DNA from: Evernia prunastri
Lineage: Eukaryota; Ascomycota; Lecanoromycetes; Lecanorales; Parmeliaceae
Length of the DNA: 64,000 nt
NCBI GenBank assembly: GCA_003184365.1
Contig: NKYR01000048.1
Span: forward strand, 185,018-249,017
Reading direction: 5' to 3'
Positions 9,848 through 21,364 of the stretch are shown here, in pieces. Made by a program: the position numbers and the translations under genes. The notes under the pieces were generated by a model that saw nothing but the letters and a program-made list of their open reading frames with translations, searched no databases and was not told the origin of the DNA. Every line of letters begins with the position of its first letter. Positions within the stretch are counted from its first letter, which is position 1.

Positions 9848-11877
9848 TTAGAACTCGATAAGAAGAATCACCAATCCAGGTTTCAAGCTGTATTCGCCTG
9901 GTTTATACGACGAATGCCGGCAAAGCACTACAAAGTCGAGGTTTTCAGGTCGTGCTCGGCGCCAATCTTTGTGCAGATAGATGAGTCCTAAAGATGGACC
10001 ACTGGTAGAAGCCCGGATGACGAGCCGATCATTATCGAAGCGGCTTTCCCCGCGAACGCCTTCTCTGTCTACATGTAGACATGCAACACTGGACCAGAAG
10101 CGAATGCAGTGGTCAAAAGGAGTCCTGTGCGGGTCAAGAGAATGAAGGGATAAGACTGGTGGCACATGTTCCGGTTTCCACTCAAAGGCGGATGCCGTGG
10201 CATCGTGGCTAGTTGCTCCTTTGCTCGTGGTATCCTGCGCTTCTATATGGATCGCTTCACCATCTTTATTGAGCTTGTACCATTTTATCTCTCGGAGTAT
10301 GCTACGAGTGTCTCCAGTATGAGGGGAGAGACTATTGTTACTCCCTTGTCGCCAACCAAGCCAAGACCAGCTCGGGAACTCTTGCCGCCTGCGGTCTGGG
10401 TAATGATTGCCAAAAATCCACGTTATCGCAACGTCAAACAGCGATTCAGGCAACCCCCAGAGGAAATCGCCCGAGAACTCCGGGCGGAGTATGTTAAGTA
10501 CGCCTTGGAAGGCGTTCAAGCCGTCATCTTCTTTCGTCAGGTTTCTACATGCATATCCCTCAATACAGGTGCTATATTTGCGCAACGGACACATGTCTGC
10601 AGTAGACTTGCTAAGAAAACGACGATACTGCAGTCCTTCTTGCGGGCTGATGTCAATATTTGGACTATGAGAGGTTCTCTCAAGGACTGTGTCCTCATAG
10701 AGAATCGTCTGACCGCATTGAAAGAAAGTCTGATAGGGAGTGAATATGAGTAGGCGCTTGGAAAGGATTTTTTCTTGGTAGGTCCATCCCCTCGAGCTCC
10801 ACTTGCTGTTGGAGACTGAGGCCAAAAAAGGCCGTTGGACGGTCATGAGATGCAACCCCTGAACTTCTGCTTCATGTTGCGTTACCAAGCGAGAATTTTC
10901 GCGCACGCCTGGAAGAGGGGCGTAGGCATTGTCACCACCACCAGCCTTGGAGAATATCAGTGTCATCGTAAGCTCAAGGCCACCATGTCATCATAGCGTG
11001 AACTCACCACTATTGTAAAAAGAGCACAGCTGTAGATTTGGTTCATGCTACAAATCTGACGTACTTTGTCTTCTTCATCATCCTGCTTTATGCATAAGCC
11101 ATCGACCCACAGATATTGTGCACCAAGTTGTTCGCAGAGATACATCGCGTCTTTGATTGTAGTACCAATATCTGCATAGCCATCGGAAAGGCCCTCTTCT
11201 TTTCGTAGTCTCTCATAATGCGTTTCTTTCAGCGTCACTTGAACCGAATTGCCCCAAACATAGCTCAAAGCTACGTATCTAGGGTGTGGAGGAGGGTCAA
11301 CAACACAGCGACGCTTGACGTCAATAAGTCGTAGCGTGAAGCTGGGGTTGAATCCAAAAGGCGAGGGAGTACAGTCCTGACCGTGTTCATCCATGCAAAG
11401 CGATAGCCACGATAGCAGCAGCGCTTGATCAACACACGTCGACCCAATCCTTCGGCCCAAGAGGAGTTTCTTGTCCTTGTGCTCTATGCGCTCGGCAGAC
11501 AACTGGATACCATGGGCCCATACTGTTCCATTCCTATCCGAACTCCAGGTGTTACCTGTATCAGTGATGATGGTGAGCCAGATTCGAGCGACAGTCGTCT
11601 CCCCAGGACCGATTGCATCTGTGCTCATAGCGCCGTAAATTTCTGGGCTCATATGGACGTAGGTTGGGACGTCGCAAGTGAGCTCTCGAACCTGTGGGTC
11701 ATTTGAGAAGCTTAACAAGATCAATGTGCACAAGGGGCACTGGGTGTTTTCTCTGATTTCCTGCAATTTTCGTAACCCTTGCTTGAATCGAAGGTCATCG
11801 ATGCTAAGAGGCAAAAGCTTTCTATGCGAGAACCACCTTCCACAAAATTCGCATAGCTGAGCTTGGGGAGCTTCCAT
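9848..11877 (-). CDS. HET-domain (heterokaryon incompatibility) protein
   Basis: HET-domain proteins trigger cell death after fusion of genetically different hyphae. Two exons encode 655 residues, with a 62-nt intron at 10946-11007 (GTGAGT donor, CCAAG acceptor, phase 0). The N terminus has a cysteine cluster (CEFCGRW, later CPLC) common in this group. The HET core starts near residue 201 with YVALSYVWG. It continues with TIKDAMYLCEQLGAQYLWVDG and CIKQDDEEDKVRQI, and after splicing reads TIVAGGGDNAYAPLPGVR, a strongly typical junction. The rest (SRGWTYQEKILSKRLLIF, SWSWLGWRQG) follows the usual HET C-terminal pattern. No stop or frameshift is seen, so it appears intact, unlike the NLR-like gene 6 kb away. 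The partner that activates it cannot be read from the sequence. Confidence 0.9.
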
Positions 11878-12339
11878 AGCCTAAGGCGCAGTCTTGACGA
11901 TATTAGAAGAGGAGATGAGGTCTACTTTTGAGAGGGCCCGGAACAGGTCTCGGACCCACATAGCATGACTCAAAATTGATTCCGACTAGAACAGGCAGCT
12001 TCTCTCATCATGATATACCTATAGGATATCATAGAAATGTGGTGAAGAAGCAGAGAGTCTTTGCCTCAGGCATGTTGATTGAAATATATCCTCGGCGTAC
12101 TCTACGAGGACAGCGAGGACTTCAAGCTCTGGATGGGGAACGATCTTTTAAAATTTCACTGAAGCTCAGCAACCATTGGGACAATGTGATGACCATATCA
12201 GAAAGAAGGCTCCATGCTTCGGACGCAACATTTGACTCTAGAGTATACTGTAGCGGAACTATTTCCGCGCCATAGCCAAAGACGCGTAGCGGGCCACTCT
12301 GCTCTGGAAACATTGCACAACATACTTCTGTCTTCAACC
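11878..12339. promoter_or_regulatory. Shared upstream region between the HET gene and NSE3
   Basis: 462 bp between two divergent start codons. It must contain both promoters. No clear TATA box or repeated operator-like site was found. Confidence 0.5.
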
Positions 12340-13568
12340 ATGCCTCTTCTGAATCGTAAACGCCGAGCTGTGAGTCCCGAAATAAACTCCCTGGCCAGAT
12401 CAATCTAACAGGACGGAAAGCAAGCAGAAGCCGAACCCTCACCTCCACCAACGCGTCGCAGGCGGTCACCCTCGGTCTCTGATGCCTCCTCAGTCGAGGA
12501 TGATGTGGACGGCGATGGCACGCAGGAAGGAAGCAGCAATGACCAGATGGTGAAGAAGCTCGTGAGACTGGCGCTGGCGAGCGAGTACTCGCGGATACCG
12601 ATCCGACGATCAGATATCAGTGCCAAAGGTATGAGAACGTGCTTCGTAACGAGAGTGATGAAGGCTGATGTGGGGCAGTCATGGCTCCGAACACGGGGCG
12701 GCAATTCAAGCATGTTTTTACAGAAGCACAGGAGCAGTTGCGGTCTGTGTTCGGCGTGGAGTTGACTGAGCTACCTGTGAAAGAGAAAGTCACCATCAGC
12801 CAGAAGAGAGCCGCACAGCGCTCAGGGACCCAAGGATCGAGTACATCGAAAGCCTATATCCTGACTTCCACCCTCCCTGCTCGTTATCGAAAATATGGCG
12901 TCCTTCAGCCTCCGCAAATTCCTTCCACAGGAGCTGAAGCATCCTACATTGGCCTTACGAGTTTTATAGTCGCTCTGATATACCTTTCCGCCTCGCAGAC
13001 AGTATCTGAATCTCGACTTGAGAAACACCTGAGACGTATGAACGCGGACAACTACGTTCTGGCGGGCGAGAAGACGGAGAAAGTCCTGAAGCGGATGGAA
13101 AAAGAGAACTACATTGTGAAGGTGCGGGAACGGGACGGAGGTGGTGAAGAGAGTGTGGAGTATGTGATTGGGCCGAGGGGCAAGGTGGAGATCGGCGAAA
13201 GAGGCGTTGCTGGGTTGGTGAGAGGTGTCTACGGCAAAAAGGATGCTGAAGCAGATGAGCTGGAGCGCAGGTTAGTGCGCAGCCTAGGAGACGTGGCTAT
13301 TGAGAAGAAGAATAGGAGCGTCAGTGGGGAAGAGGGGGACATTGGAGGTGAAGAGGAAAACGAAGGTGAAGAGGCTGAAGTGGGGACACAGGAGGCCGAA
13401 GAAGAAGAGGAGCAGCAACAGCGAGCGAAGGGTCGGAGGGGGCAAAAGAAGCAGACCCCAAAGCAGAACAGACGATCTTCAGGCCGGAACAAGAAGCGGG
13501 CGAGGGATGAAGAGGAGGAAGAGGAAGAAGAGGAAGAGGATGACGAAGACGCCGAGAGCGATGAGTGA
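12340..13568 (+). CDS. NSE3: MAGE-domain Nse3 subunit of the SMC5/6 complex
   Basis: Nse3 is the MAGE-domain partner of the Nse1 RING protein in the nuclear SMC5/6 DNA-repair complex. There are three exons. Exon 1 (12340-12369, MPLLNRKRRA) is joined over a 42-nt intron (12370-12411) to exon 2 and over a 50-nt intron (12629-12678) to exon 3, giving 378 residues. The second junction gives IPIRRSDISAKVMAPNTGRQFKHVF, exactly the expected start of the MAGE winged-helix region. Later landmarks are SKAYILTSTLP, GLTSFIVALIYLSASQTVSE and EDVA-like C-terminal helices. The last 70 or so residues are an acidic and basic low-complexity tail (long Glu run, RGQKKQTPKQNRRSSGRNKK), which many fungal homologues share. 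It is convergent with MED31. Confidence 0.88.
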
Positions 13569-13839
13569 TCACGCAGATGATTCGTAGACTGTACATAATG
13601 TCATTTATGCATCATTGTGGGGCGTCGCCCTTAGGCATGTAAATTCGCTAATCTCATCTTCTTTCGGCACCGTGGCGCCATGGGTTATCGATGGAGTGAA
13701 AATCCCGATTAGGAATCTTGCGGCAATGCCAGCGGCTGTAACGCGTGGTGCATAAACCCTTCCGGAAACCCCATCCGTCCAGAACCAACCTCCAAAAGCG
13801 CCCTCCCTCTCAAAAACCTCCCCCCTTCCCCCCACCTCA
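13569..13839. other. Convergent 3' region between NSE3 and MED31
   Basis: 271 bp between two stop codons, holding both 3' UTRs. No separate gene is seen. Confidence 0.5.
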
Positions 13840-14229
13840 TCACCGTCCCTGAAACTCCAAGCTCCCCCTCACCCCCTCCTGCATCAACAAGCCCACCACC
13901 TCGGGGCTCAAAACCTCACTGCGGAACCGCTCCTCCTGGAGCAGCTCGAGCGCCCGGATCGTCGGCCCCGGGTGGCTCAGGTAGGCGACGTACTCCGGGT
14001 GGGTCCAGTAGCGCAGGTAGGCGAGGTAGGCGACGAAGTCGGGGGCCTGCAGCAGCTTGAGCGCGGCGAGGTGGTTCAGGTAGAGCGGGGAGGAGAGCAG
14101 GGTGACGAATTCGAGCTCGAGCTCGAAGCGCGTGTAGCCGCCGTAGAGGAGGGGGGCGGAGGGCTTGGAGGGGGGGGGTTGGGGGCCAGATGATGATGAT
14201 GCTTCGCCGCCCGTCGTTGGATCTGCCAT
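13840..14229 (-). CDS. MED31: Mediator complex subunit 31 (Soh1)
   Basis: MED31 sits in the middle module of the Mediator coactivator of RNA polymerase II. A single exon encodes 129 residues, the usual fungal size. After a Pro/Ser-rich start (about 28 residues) the Soh1 domain runs almost to the end: YGGYTRFELELEFVTLLSSP, YLNHLAALKLLQAPDFVAYL, AYLRYWTHPEYVAYLSHPGP and LELLQEERFRSEVLSPEVV. All of these are hallmark stretches of the family. The coding sequence is more GC-rich than its neighbours, especially in third positions. It is divergent from the PAL1-like gene across about 1.1 kb. Confidence 0.95.
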   Translation of the reverse strand: MADPTTGGEASSSSGPQPPPSKPSAPLLYGGYTRFELELEFVTLLSSPLYLNHLAALKLLQAPDFVAYLAYLRYWTHPEYVAYLSHPGPTIRALELLQEERFRSEVLSPEVVGLLMQEGVRGSLEFQGR

Positions 14230-15317
14230 ATGGGGTGGCGTGAACGCTCTATTCGCGAAGAGCGGGTTCGATTCAGCTGGTGCCTGGTGGGTCTGGCGTG
14301 GTGGCTTTTTTTACATACGCAAAAAGGGAACTTGGGAAGTAAGCCGGGGGGGAAAGAGCAGCACGAGATGAGGGACTAGGCTGTATGTAAGCAGCACGAG
14401 ACACGAGTCCACGAGGTTTTTGGAAGGTTGCCGACTCGCCGGGCGCCCGAGGGAGTCGAGATTGCGGGGTGCGCCGATAGTGTATAGGATTCGGTTGTAT
14501 AATTGTATTGGTGGCTAGTTAATCTAGCCTGAGGAGGTCAAGAGCAGGGGGAAGGATTGGGGGAGTTCTTGGTTGTTGGAAAGGGACCGAGTGAACTTTC
14601 CAAGCCCAAGTCACAAGTGGAAGAAGCTTTGCCTGAAGTGGGAAGGGGCCAAGGCTTTAAAGTTGGGACCCCTGGAAGTCTGAATCTATTGGGGTCCTTG
14701 TACCCTCGAGTCTAGCCTCTAGGTACCTACTTCGTACCTAAAAGCAAGAAAAGAATTGGAATGAATTATTTGCCTCGAATCAATTCAACCCCTCTGCCAG
14801 CAACAACCTCTTCTCTCTCCTAATCAACGAACCCTCTACAACTACATATACCTACCTACTCACTCACCTACCTTACCTACTTTACAACAAGAAGAGAATA
14901 AATACTCTACATACATCCTAGACACTCGTCTTCCCCTTTATTGCATTACCCTAATCCTTACCTTAACCTACTTTACCTTACCTAACCTACCAATAAATCC
15001 ATCCTTGCCCCACATTCTCGTAATCCCAAGACTTCCCACTTTCCTACCCACCTACTATCTCTCACCTCTCCTCCTCTTCTTCTTTCCTCCACTGGACACT
15101 CCTCACATCGCTATCTCCCCTCTTTCCCATCTTCCCACCCCTCACAATTATTCCCACCTATATACAACCAACATTAACACAACATTTCATAGAGGTACAT
15201 CATCCCGGGAAACCCATTGACTCGGGATTCTGTACACAAGCGGGGAAAAACCAAGGGAAAAAAGGTGGGAAGGTCAAGGGAGCAACGGGTGCCTGCAGAA
15301 GGTTTTCGCAGGCCAAA
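14230..15317. promoter_or_regulatory. Divergent upstream region of MED31 and PAL1-like, with long pyrimidine-rich leader
   Basis: 1.09 kb between divergent start codons. From about 14800 to 15190 the plus strand is a near-continuous C/T-rich tract (CCTACCTACTCACTCACC and similar), typical of promoters and leaders of well-expressed fungal genes. An upstream ATG at 14761 opens a frame of about 21 codons that ends before the main start. It is only a uORF if transcription starts upstream of it. Confidence 0.45.
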
Positions 15318-17486
15318 ATGTCGCTTATCCAGATCCAAGGCCAAGGCGGCGGTCATGGCGCAGGTATGCTGTCCCACTGCCCTAGTCATGTCCCATTCAT
15401 GCCTTGCCTCCTGTCACTCTTCCACTTGTTGGGCACAGATAAGCGCTCTGGCATGCAAGTATGGTCACCTGTCCTCACACACAAAACCGGCTTCAACGAA
15501 CACGTGTATCAAATCAATTTCAACCACCGACTCCTGTTTCAAGTCTTGGATTTGGTTTCGACATGGCCCGCTTGAAACGCTCCCCTAAACAACCAGCACT
15601 GCGCGCTTCTGCTAACAATCTTCTTTCCATAACAGACTCGGACTCACCCAAACAATTATCCCCTGGCCTCACTGCCAACTTACCATCCAACAATCCCTTT
15701 CGCAATCGTGCCGCTTCACCAGCCAACAGCCTCCCCTCTCCTGTCACCACCACCTTCGACAACATCCCGAGTAGGGCCCCCGAGAGACCTCTGTCACGAA
15801 ATCCTTTCCTCGATCAGTCGGATAAGAAGGACGCGACAAGGGTACAAGTAAAGCAAACCTCACCGGAAAGACGACCATCCGCCATGAATGAAAGATCATC
15901 TCCAAGGAAGCAGGCATTGAATGGACACGCCGTGGAACTTTTTGTGCGTCGCTTGATGCTCATGTCCATCGATGGGGAACCTGTCCATGCTGACTTCCCA
16001 ACTTCTAGGACAACCTCACGCTCAATGATGGGCCTTCAACCACCGGCGCGCCACCGAAAGGCTTGCCTCCTCCATATACCGATCGCCCTCCACGGTCAGA
16101 AAACTACCCTCCGAAGCCTACGAATGGCCATTTTGGACACCACCCATCACGATCACAGGAAGATGGAAAGCATCGACCACACATGGGAAGAAGACCTCAA
16201 GGGTCGGAGCAGGATATCTTCGCCGATCCACCGGACGCGAGAAGATCACATAGACGGCCCACGAGACGAAATTCGGATTCGTCCATCGCCAGCAAGCAGT
16301 TGAGCCCGGAAGAGGAGGCTAGGCGGCGTCATCGTAAAGCGCGAGAGGCTAGGCAAAGAGATCGAGAAAACAAGGGCAAACCTCCGCCGTCGAGGTCCGG
16401 AAAGCCAAATCGACGGATAGATCTCATCGACTCTCTTGACGTCACAAGCATCCACGGCATTGGCAGTGAGTGGTTCGGTCCGAAATTTTCTTGTTGGTCT
16501 CTCACGCTGACCTTTACATAGTGTTCCATCACGACGGCCCTTTTGATGCTTGCAATCCTCATCGCAACCGCAAGGGTTCCGAGCGAGCACCAATGCAAGC
16601 ATTCGCGAAAGATTCGGCCAACAATACAATAGGTGGCTCTGGTCCAGTCCATAAAGAAATCAACTTCGCCCAATTCCACGGCCGTGGGGACGAAGGTTTC
16701 ACCGATTATGCAACCTCTGGGGCCGTCAAACCACAAGCAGAGCCCGGAATCGAATTTGAATCTTACGCCGGCTCTAGCGCTCCACTGAGAAGAGGTCCCG
16801 GTATACGACCAGGCATCGACCGAACATCCAGCTTCAATCCCACTTCTCGTGTTGATCCTGTCCATGGCGAGGAGAGTCTGGGTCTCGGTACCAGCACGTT
16901 TCTGGAAGGTGCACCAGCAGCTCGTACAGCTATCCAACGCCGTGAATCCGAAAATGAACAGATACCGGGCATGGGTAATACGGGCGGCCTAGGCAGAAAG
17001 AGGAGTTTGGCCCAGAAGATCAGAGGTATAAGCAACTCGAATCGCGGCGGTGGTTTTGCTGGACCTCCTGGAAAAGTCCCCACCCCAAACGGCTTCTACG
17101 AACGCACCACTAGCCCCACAGGTGCCGAAGAAGTACAGAGTGCAGGCGGCATGCCCAATATTAAAGCGACGGGGAACCCATTCTTCAACGACTACGATGA
17201 CGCCTATGAGAGAAAAGGACAGAAGATTCAGAATGCCGAGCAACGAATGCGAAACGGTAGCTTTGGAGGTGGTGAAGATCAGATCAACGCTCGGGCTAGA
17301 GCCATGAGCAGTCCCAAGCGTGCTCCTACAGGGGCAATGCTGGAGAGAAGGGTCACTAACGATGGAGCTGTTGCTAGCCCGGTGGAGCCTAGTGGTGGTG
17401 GTGGTGGTGGCGGCGGTGGTGGATTCCTCAGCAGGGTCAAGAGTCTGAAAGGCGGCAAGAGGACAAGACCCGAGAGGAGAGAATAG
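15318..17486 (+). CDS. Pal1-family cell morphology protein
   Basis: Pal1 proteins localise to sites of polarised growth and endocytosis at the cell cortex. Four exons encode 591 residues: 15318-15363, 15636-15943, 16009-16465 and 16522-17486, with introns of 272, 65 and 56 nt. The start MSLIQIQGQGGGHGA joins to DSDSPKQLSPGL, and the second junction reads ELFDNLTLNDGPST. The Pal1 core is split by the last intron: LIDSLDVTSIHGIG joins to MFHHDGPFDACNPHRNRKG, followed by APMQAFA. It also has NPF motifs (SNNPFRN, RNPFLDQ), which can bind EH-domain endocytic proteins, and a poly-Gly run near the C terminus. The rest is predicted to be disordered and rich in Ser, Pro and Arg. Confidence 0.88.
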
Positions 17487-18411
17487 TGTGACGAATATAC
17501 GCTGGTGGTTTGGTTCTACAGACGGACGAGGGCAACGAATTAGTTTGGGGAGGGGAGGGGAGGGAAGGAAGATAGTTCATGAAATCGCCTTGACTGCAAT
17601 GTATGTGTGCTTTGGACATGAGAGAAAAAACTTACCTTCCGGGCGTTTTTGGAAAAAATTCCCTCACGGCGGCTTGTGTGGGCTTTTTTTCCTTTAAACT
17701 TGGGCAGCGAATTGAATGATGTTGAAATTATGAGGGCAGGGAAGAAGGAAGAGGGGGGGGGGACTGCTTTGGCATTGTTAGGGATTCCCATGTCTGGATA
17801 GATAGATAGACAGATCGAAGACGGGACGGAAATACGGAAAATTTTCATGATGAGCTTGGTTTGATTCCCTTGTGCTGTGTACTTTATGGACATGGTTATG
17901 GTCTGCGTCGATGGTAAAGGGTGAAGATTGTCAGTCGAGCGTCGTAGTCTATGAGCACCTTGCTGAGAAAAGGTTTGGTGGTTCGGCTTTCCATGTGTAG
18001 TAAGTACTGTACTGTAGGGTGCTTCGTCTTTCTGTATGAGCGAGTCGAAATTTGATCGGTCCACTGCTGTTACTGCTGCTGCTGCCTCTGCTCTTTCGCA
18101 TCGCAGCAGCCCTTGAGCATCTCATGGTTAACCTAGCAGCAAGCATGGAGCTTGAGCCTTGATCTATCTATACCCTCTCCGTCCATCTAGACGGATCATC
18201 TCATCTCGTCTCGTCTCGTCTATCGCATCCCTTTCTGCTCCTTCTCGATAACAAAGCCTGAACCTCTCCCTCTCCATTTTCTTCTCATAGTATACCGAAC
18301 CCTCCCCATCCCCCTTCTCCCCTGCTTCCCCCCCCAGAAAACCCCTTCTCCCCCTCCCCTTCTCCCCTTCTCCCCTTCCCCCTCCCCTCCCCCAACCCCC
18401 CATCCCTCTCC
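17487..18411. other. Convergent 3' region between PAL1-like and SF3b5
   Basis: About 0.9 kb with G runs near 17752, a GATA repeat near 17798 and dense C/T tracts from 18180 on. No coding sequence is supported. Confidence 0.45.
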
Positions 18412-18795
18412 TCAATCCGCCACCTCAGGCGGATCCCCCACCGGCCTGACCATCCGCTCGATCAGCGCTCCCCTCACCCGCTCCCGGCACTCCCCCATCC
18501 CCAGGCTCATGTAGCTCAGCAGGGGCGGGTGCCCCACGTACGACGCGTAGCTGTCCCGGTGGATGTTGCACGCCCATTCGTATTTCGTCGTGTCGGCGTG
18601 GCCCGTGCCGACGTAGCGCGACTGCAGGGCTTCGAGCTGTTGCTGGGTGCGGAGTTTGTCTGCCTAGATGGGGGGGGGGAAGGGGGGTGTTAGTGAGAGA
18701 GGGAGAAGGGGAGGGGGAAGGGGAGGGGATGAAAGGGGGATGAAATGGGGGGAGGAGGGAAGAGAGGAGGGGAAGAGGGAAGGGAGACGTACCAT
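18412..18795 (-). CDS. Splicing factor 3B subunit 5 (SF3b10/Ysf3)
   Basis: SF3b5 is a small subunit of the SF3b part of U2 snRNP, which recognises the branch point. The 84-residue protein is read from exon 2 (18412-18663), preceded by a first coding exon of only the ATG (18793-18795). A 129-nt intron (GTACGT donor, TCTAG acceptor) begins directly after the start codon. The joined start is MADKLRTQQQLEALQSRYVG, followed by the signature TGHADTTKYEWACNIHRDSY, then HPPLLSYMSLGMGECRERVR. Length and order match the family. The intron is rich in G/C homopolymer tracts. The larger open frame covering this region on the same strand is in another phase and is a shadow. Confidence 0.92.
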
Positions 18796-19106
18796 TGTGA
18801 GCGATGGCTTGAATGATTATTGTTGAGAGGAGGTCTGTGGTGTGGATACGTAAAGGATGGAAGAGCGTCACTAGCTGTCAGTGGTTAGGTAGAGTTCTCA
18901 AGAGGAGAGGTTTTGAGAGAGAATTTAGAGTGAGCGCCGGGTAGGAGGAGTGCTTTGACTCGGGGAATTTGCAGATCACAAATGGACTTCGAACAAACGA
19001 ATTACCTACAACTATAGTGGAAAAGGTTCTTGCAGTTTTATGATCACACCGCAGCAGCTTAAGCACACAACTCCTACCCGCCATCACCACCACGACATTC
19101 AAAAAA
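18796..19106. promoter_or_regulatory. Bidirectional promoter between SF3b5 and the Q-rich protein
   Basis: 311 bp between divergent start codons. It is short enough that the two genes must share regulatory DNA. No specific factor site was recognised. Confidence 0.5.
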
Positions 19107-19628
19107 ATGGACACATGGCCCTCACCTCCACCCCCACCAGCACCACCCTCCTCTAAACCGCAACCGCAACAACAACAACCGCAACAACAACAACCGCAAC
19201 AACGACAACCGCAACAACAACCGCAACAGCACCAGCAACAGCAACACCAACCGCCCCAACCCCCCACCCCCATCCCCCTCACCTCCCCCCTCCGCACCCA
19301 CCCCAAACGCGGCCTGCCCCCCACTTTCGCCTCCACCTACCCGCACGGCCACATCTCCGGCCACCCCCGCACCCCCGCCCAGCAGGCCGCCTTCGACGCC
19401 CGCCGCGCCGAGATCCTCCGCACGATGGGCAGCAGCCAGGACATCGAGCGGGCGTACGAGGACGTGGTCGGAAAGGTCCGGGCGGAGCTGGAGGAGGGCG
19501 AACGCAGGGCCCGGGCGCTGGAGGGGGAGATGGAGGATTTGCGCATGGAGAGGGAGGTGGAGAGGAGGGTTTATGGGAAGTTGAGGGGGTTGAGGGGGGA
19601 GGGGGGTGAGAAGGGGGGTGGGGGGTGA
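19107..19628 (+). CDS. Hypothetical Q/P-rich protein with coiled-coil C terminus
   Basis: A single exon encodes 173 residues, with no family recognised. After MDTWPSPPPPPAPPSS come about 35 residues dominated by Gln and Pro in CAA/CAG-rich repeats. A non-repetitive middle follows (RGLPPTFASTYPHGHISGHP), then a likely coiled coil (AQQAAFDARRAEILRTMGSS, then RAYEDVVGKVRAELEEGERR) and a Gly-rich end. Third positions are strongly G/C, as in neighbouring MED31 and SF3b5, which supports coding. The middle and coiled-coil parts look like conserved protein; the ends look disordered. Its head-to-head position with a spliceosome subunit does not by itself give a function. Confidence 0.6.
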   Translation: MDTWPSPPPPPAPPSSKPQPQQQQPQQQQPQQRQPQQQPQQHQQQQHQPPQPPTPIPLTSPLRTHPKRGLPPTFASTYPHGHISGHPRTPAQQAAFDARRAEILRTMGSSQDIERAYEDVVGKVRAELEEGERRARALEGEMEDLRMEREVERRVYGKLRGLRGEGGEKGGGG

Positions 19629-21364
19629 TGGGGGGTTTTCCTGGGGAGGGGAGAGAGGTGTGGGGAGAGAGGTGTGGGGAGAGAGGTGTGGGGACTGGAG
19701 AGGTTTTTGAATGGATGCTTTACTGCTGGTGCCGACTTGATGCTTATGGGTTGGTTGAAGCAAGTGCGACACTTCGGGAACTGGTTCTTCTGGGACATGG
19801 ACTGGACGTTGCTCTCCCGGATCTCTATTGGAACGATGCAAGACCCTCTCTCTCGCCATGTTTGCAGTCGCCCGCTGTAACTTATGACCTTGGCCGTCAC
19901 AGCGGTGACCGCGCTATCCATCAGACGCCCCAAGAAACCTTTGCAGACACAATGTCGCGGATCTTATATCGCAACGCTCGCCGTACATTGATTGTTCTGC
20001 CTGCTTGCGGCGAGTAGCTTTTGGAATCGGAGCCCAGTATCACTTAAGAATATACTTTGTCTCCGCCCTGTCAACGAAATGCGACTCCGCCGAAAATCCG
20101 TGTCAGCTTGATAGCTTCTAGACCTTTTGGACTGGAAAGTTGGGGGTTTGGACCAGCTGTTACGGTAGCGAACGGGATCCCCTTCATGGTTAGGGAAATG
20201 TTGAGAAGATCTGGTCATTCGCCGAGATATCACGTATGTCTTCTCCACCCTCTCGGCCGTGTCATACACTAAGACCTTAATTGTTGGTGGTATTATGTAG
20301 CCAGCTTTTCTAGCAGACTCTGAATCGGCAAATCGTCGCTTTCTAGGGTCTTTGTTTTGGAAGAATGAACAAAGTGCGATTCGCGCTGGGTGTTACTAGT
20401 ACCACTTGGCCACTCAATTTGGCTTTGTGTTCACGTCTTGCTTGAGAGAGAGAGTCGGATTCGTGATGAAAATGTTGTATAAAGGTTCCATTCGAGCTGA
20501 TTCGAGCTATGTCGACTATGTATGCCTCTTCCATGATCGAATCCATCCGATCGAGCCAATTGGAACCCACCTAGCTTTCTGCGTCATGGTCTATCAATCC
20601 ACAGTGAATGTGTGCTCTAAATCGCTTCCCCAGTCTTATTATTTTAGAAATCGGATACGGTGCTGCAGCTTACACTACAGCATTGCTCAAGATGGATTCG
20701 CTGACTGGATTGACTGCATTTTCAGGGCCTTGTGTGTCCGCAGCCCGTTCTATATCTTTTTACTGCTGTCTATGATGAGTATTCTTAGAGTACGCTTTAT
20801 TCTGAACGTGCATGACAGCGTCCTTCCCAGTACGCCTCGGTACTCTACCACTCCAGTGATCAAAGTATCCAAACCTCTTCTACAACGCCCACTGCGGTTG
20901 GTATGATCTTACTCCTTCCCGAAAGCTCCGTGGATACCATTCGGGCGTTTGGATGTTGCTATGGTCTGTCAGACGCTCGTTTCCTGGCCCCTTCTCCGAC
21001 TAATAATCATGGTAAAGTTAGTGTAGATAGGCGCTGTATCATTTGCCGATGGTTACAATGATCGTATATGTGCTGGTGATTTTGTAGAGTGGGCACTGGC
21101 GGTTTGTGGGCAGAAGTTGGTCTTTCAGAAAGGGGTTGGAGATTAGTAGTTGGTAGTGTAAGGCGAGGGTCGGAATCGGCCCCACCTCCGATGCTTGGCT
21201 TCGGAGATTTGACGGACCGGAAAAACTAAATGCATCATTTTCCCCCACACTGTTCGTGACTCAAGAAAAAACTTCTCTGCATTGCAACAACATCTCATGC
21301 CCTCCTTTCGACAAACAACTCTGAGCCTTCAATTGTCCCATAACATCTTTCATATACTACCACA
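19629..21364. other. Intergenic stretch upstream of homocitrate synthase
   Basis: 1.7 kb without a supported gene. It starts with three copies of a 14-bp GGGGAGAGAGGTGT-type tandem repeat (about 19647-19692). A 166-codon open frame at 20406-20906 has atypical composition and no recognisable pattern. The last 120 bp are a pyrimidine-rich leader ahead of the ATG at 21365. Confidence 0.45.

Noticed and set aside
18425..18871. 148-codon open frame over SF3b5
   Set aside because: Wrong phase. The SF3b5 protein is read in another frame of the same strand, and the long frame is a GC-rich shadow.
19122..19859. 245-codon minus-strand open frame
   Set aside because: Antisense shadow of the Q/P-rich gene, consisting of Leu runs complementary to the CAA/CAG repeat.
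20406..20906. 166-codon open frame upstream of homocitrate synthase
   Set aside because: Residue composition is odd (rich in Cys, Tyr, Phe and Arg) and no domain or splice context is seen.
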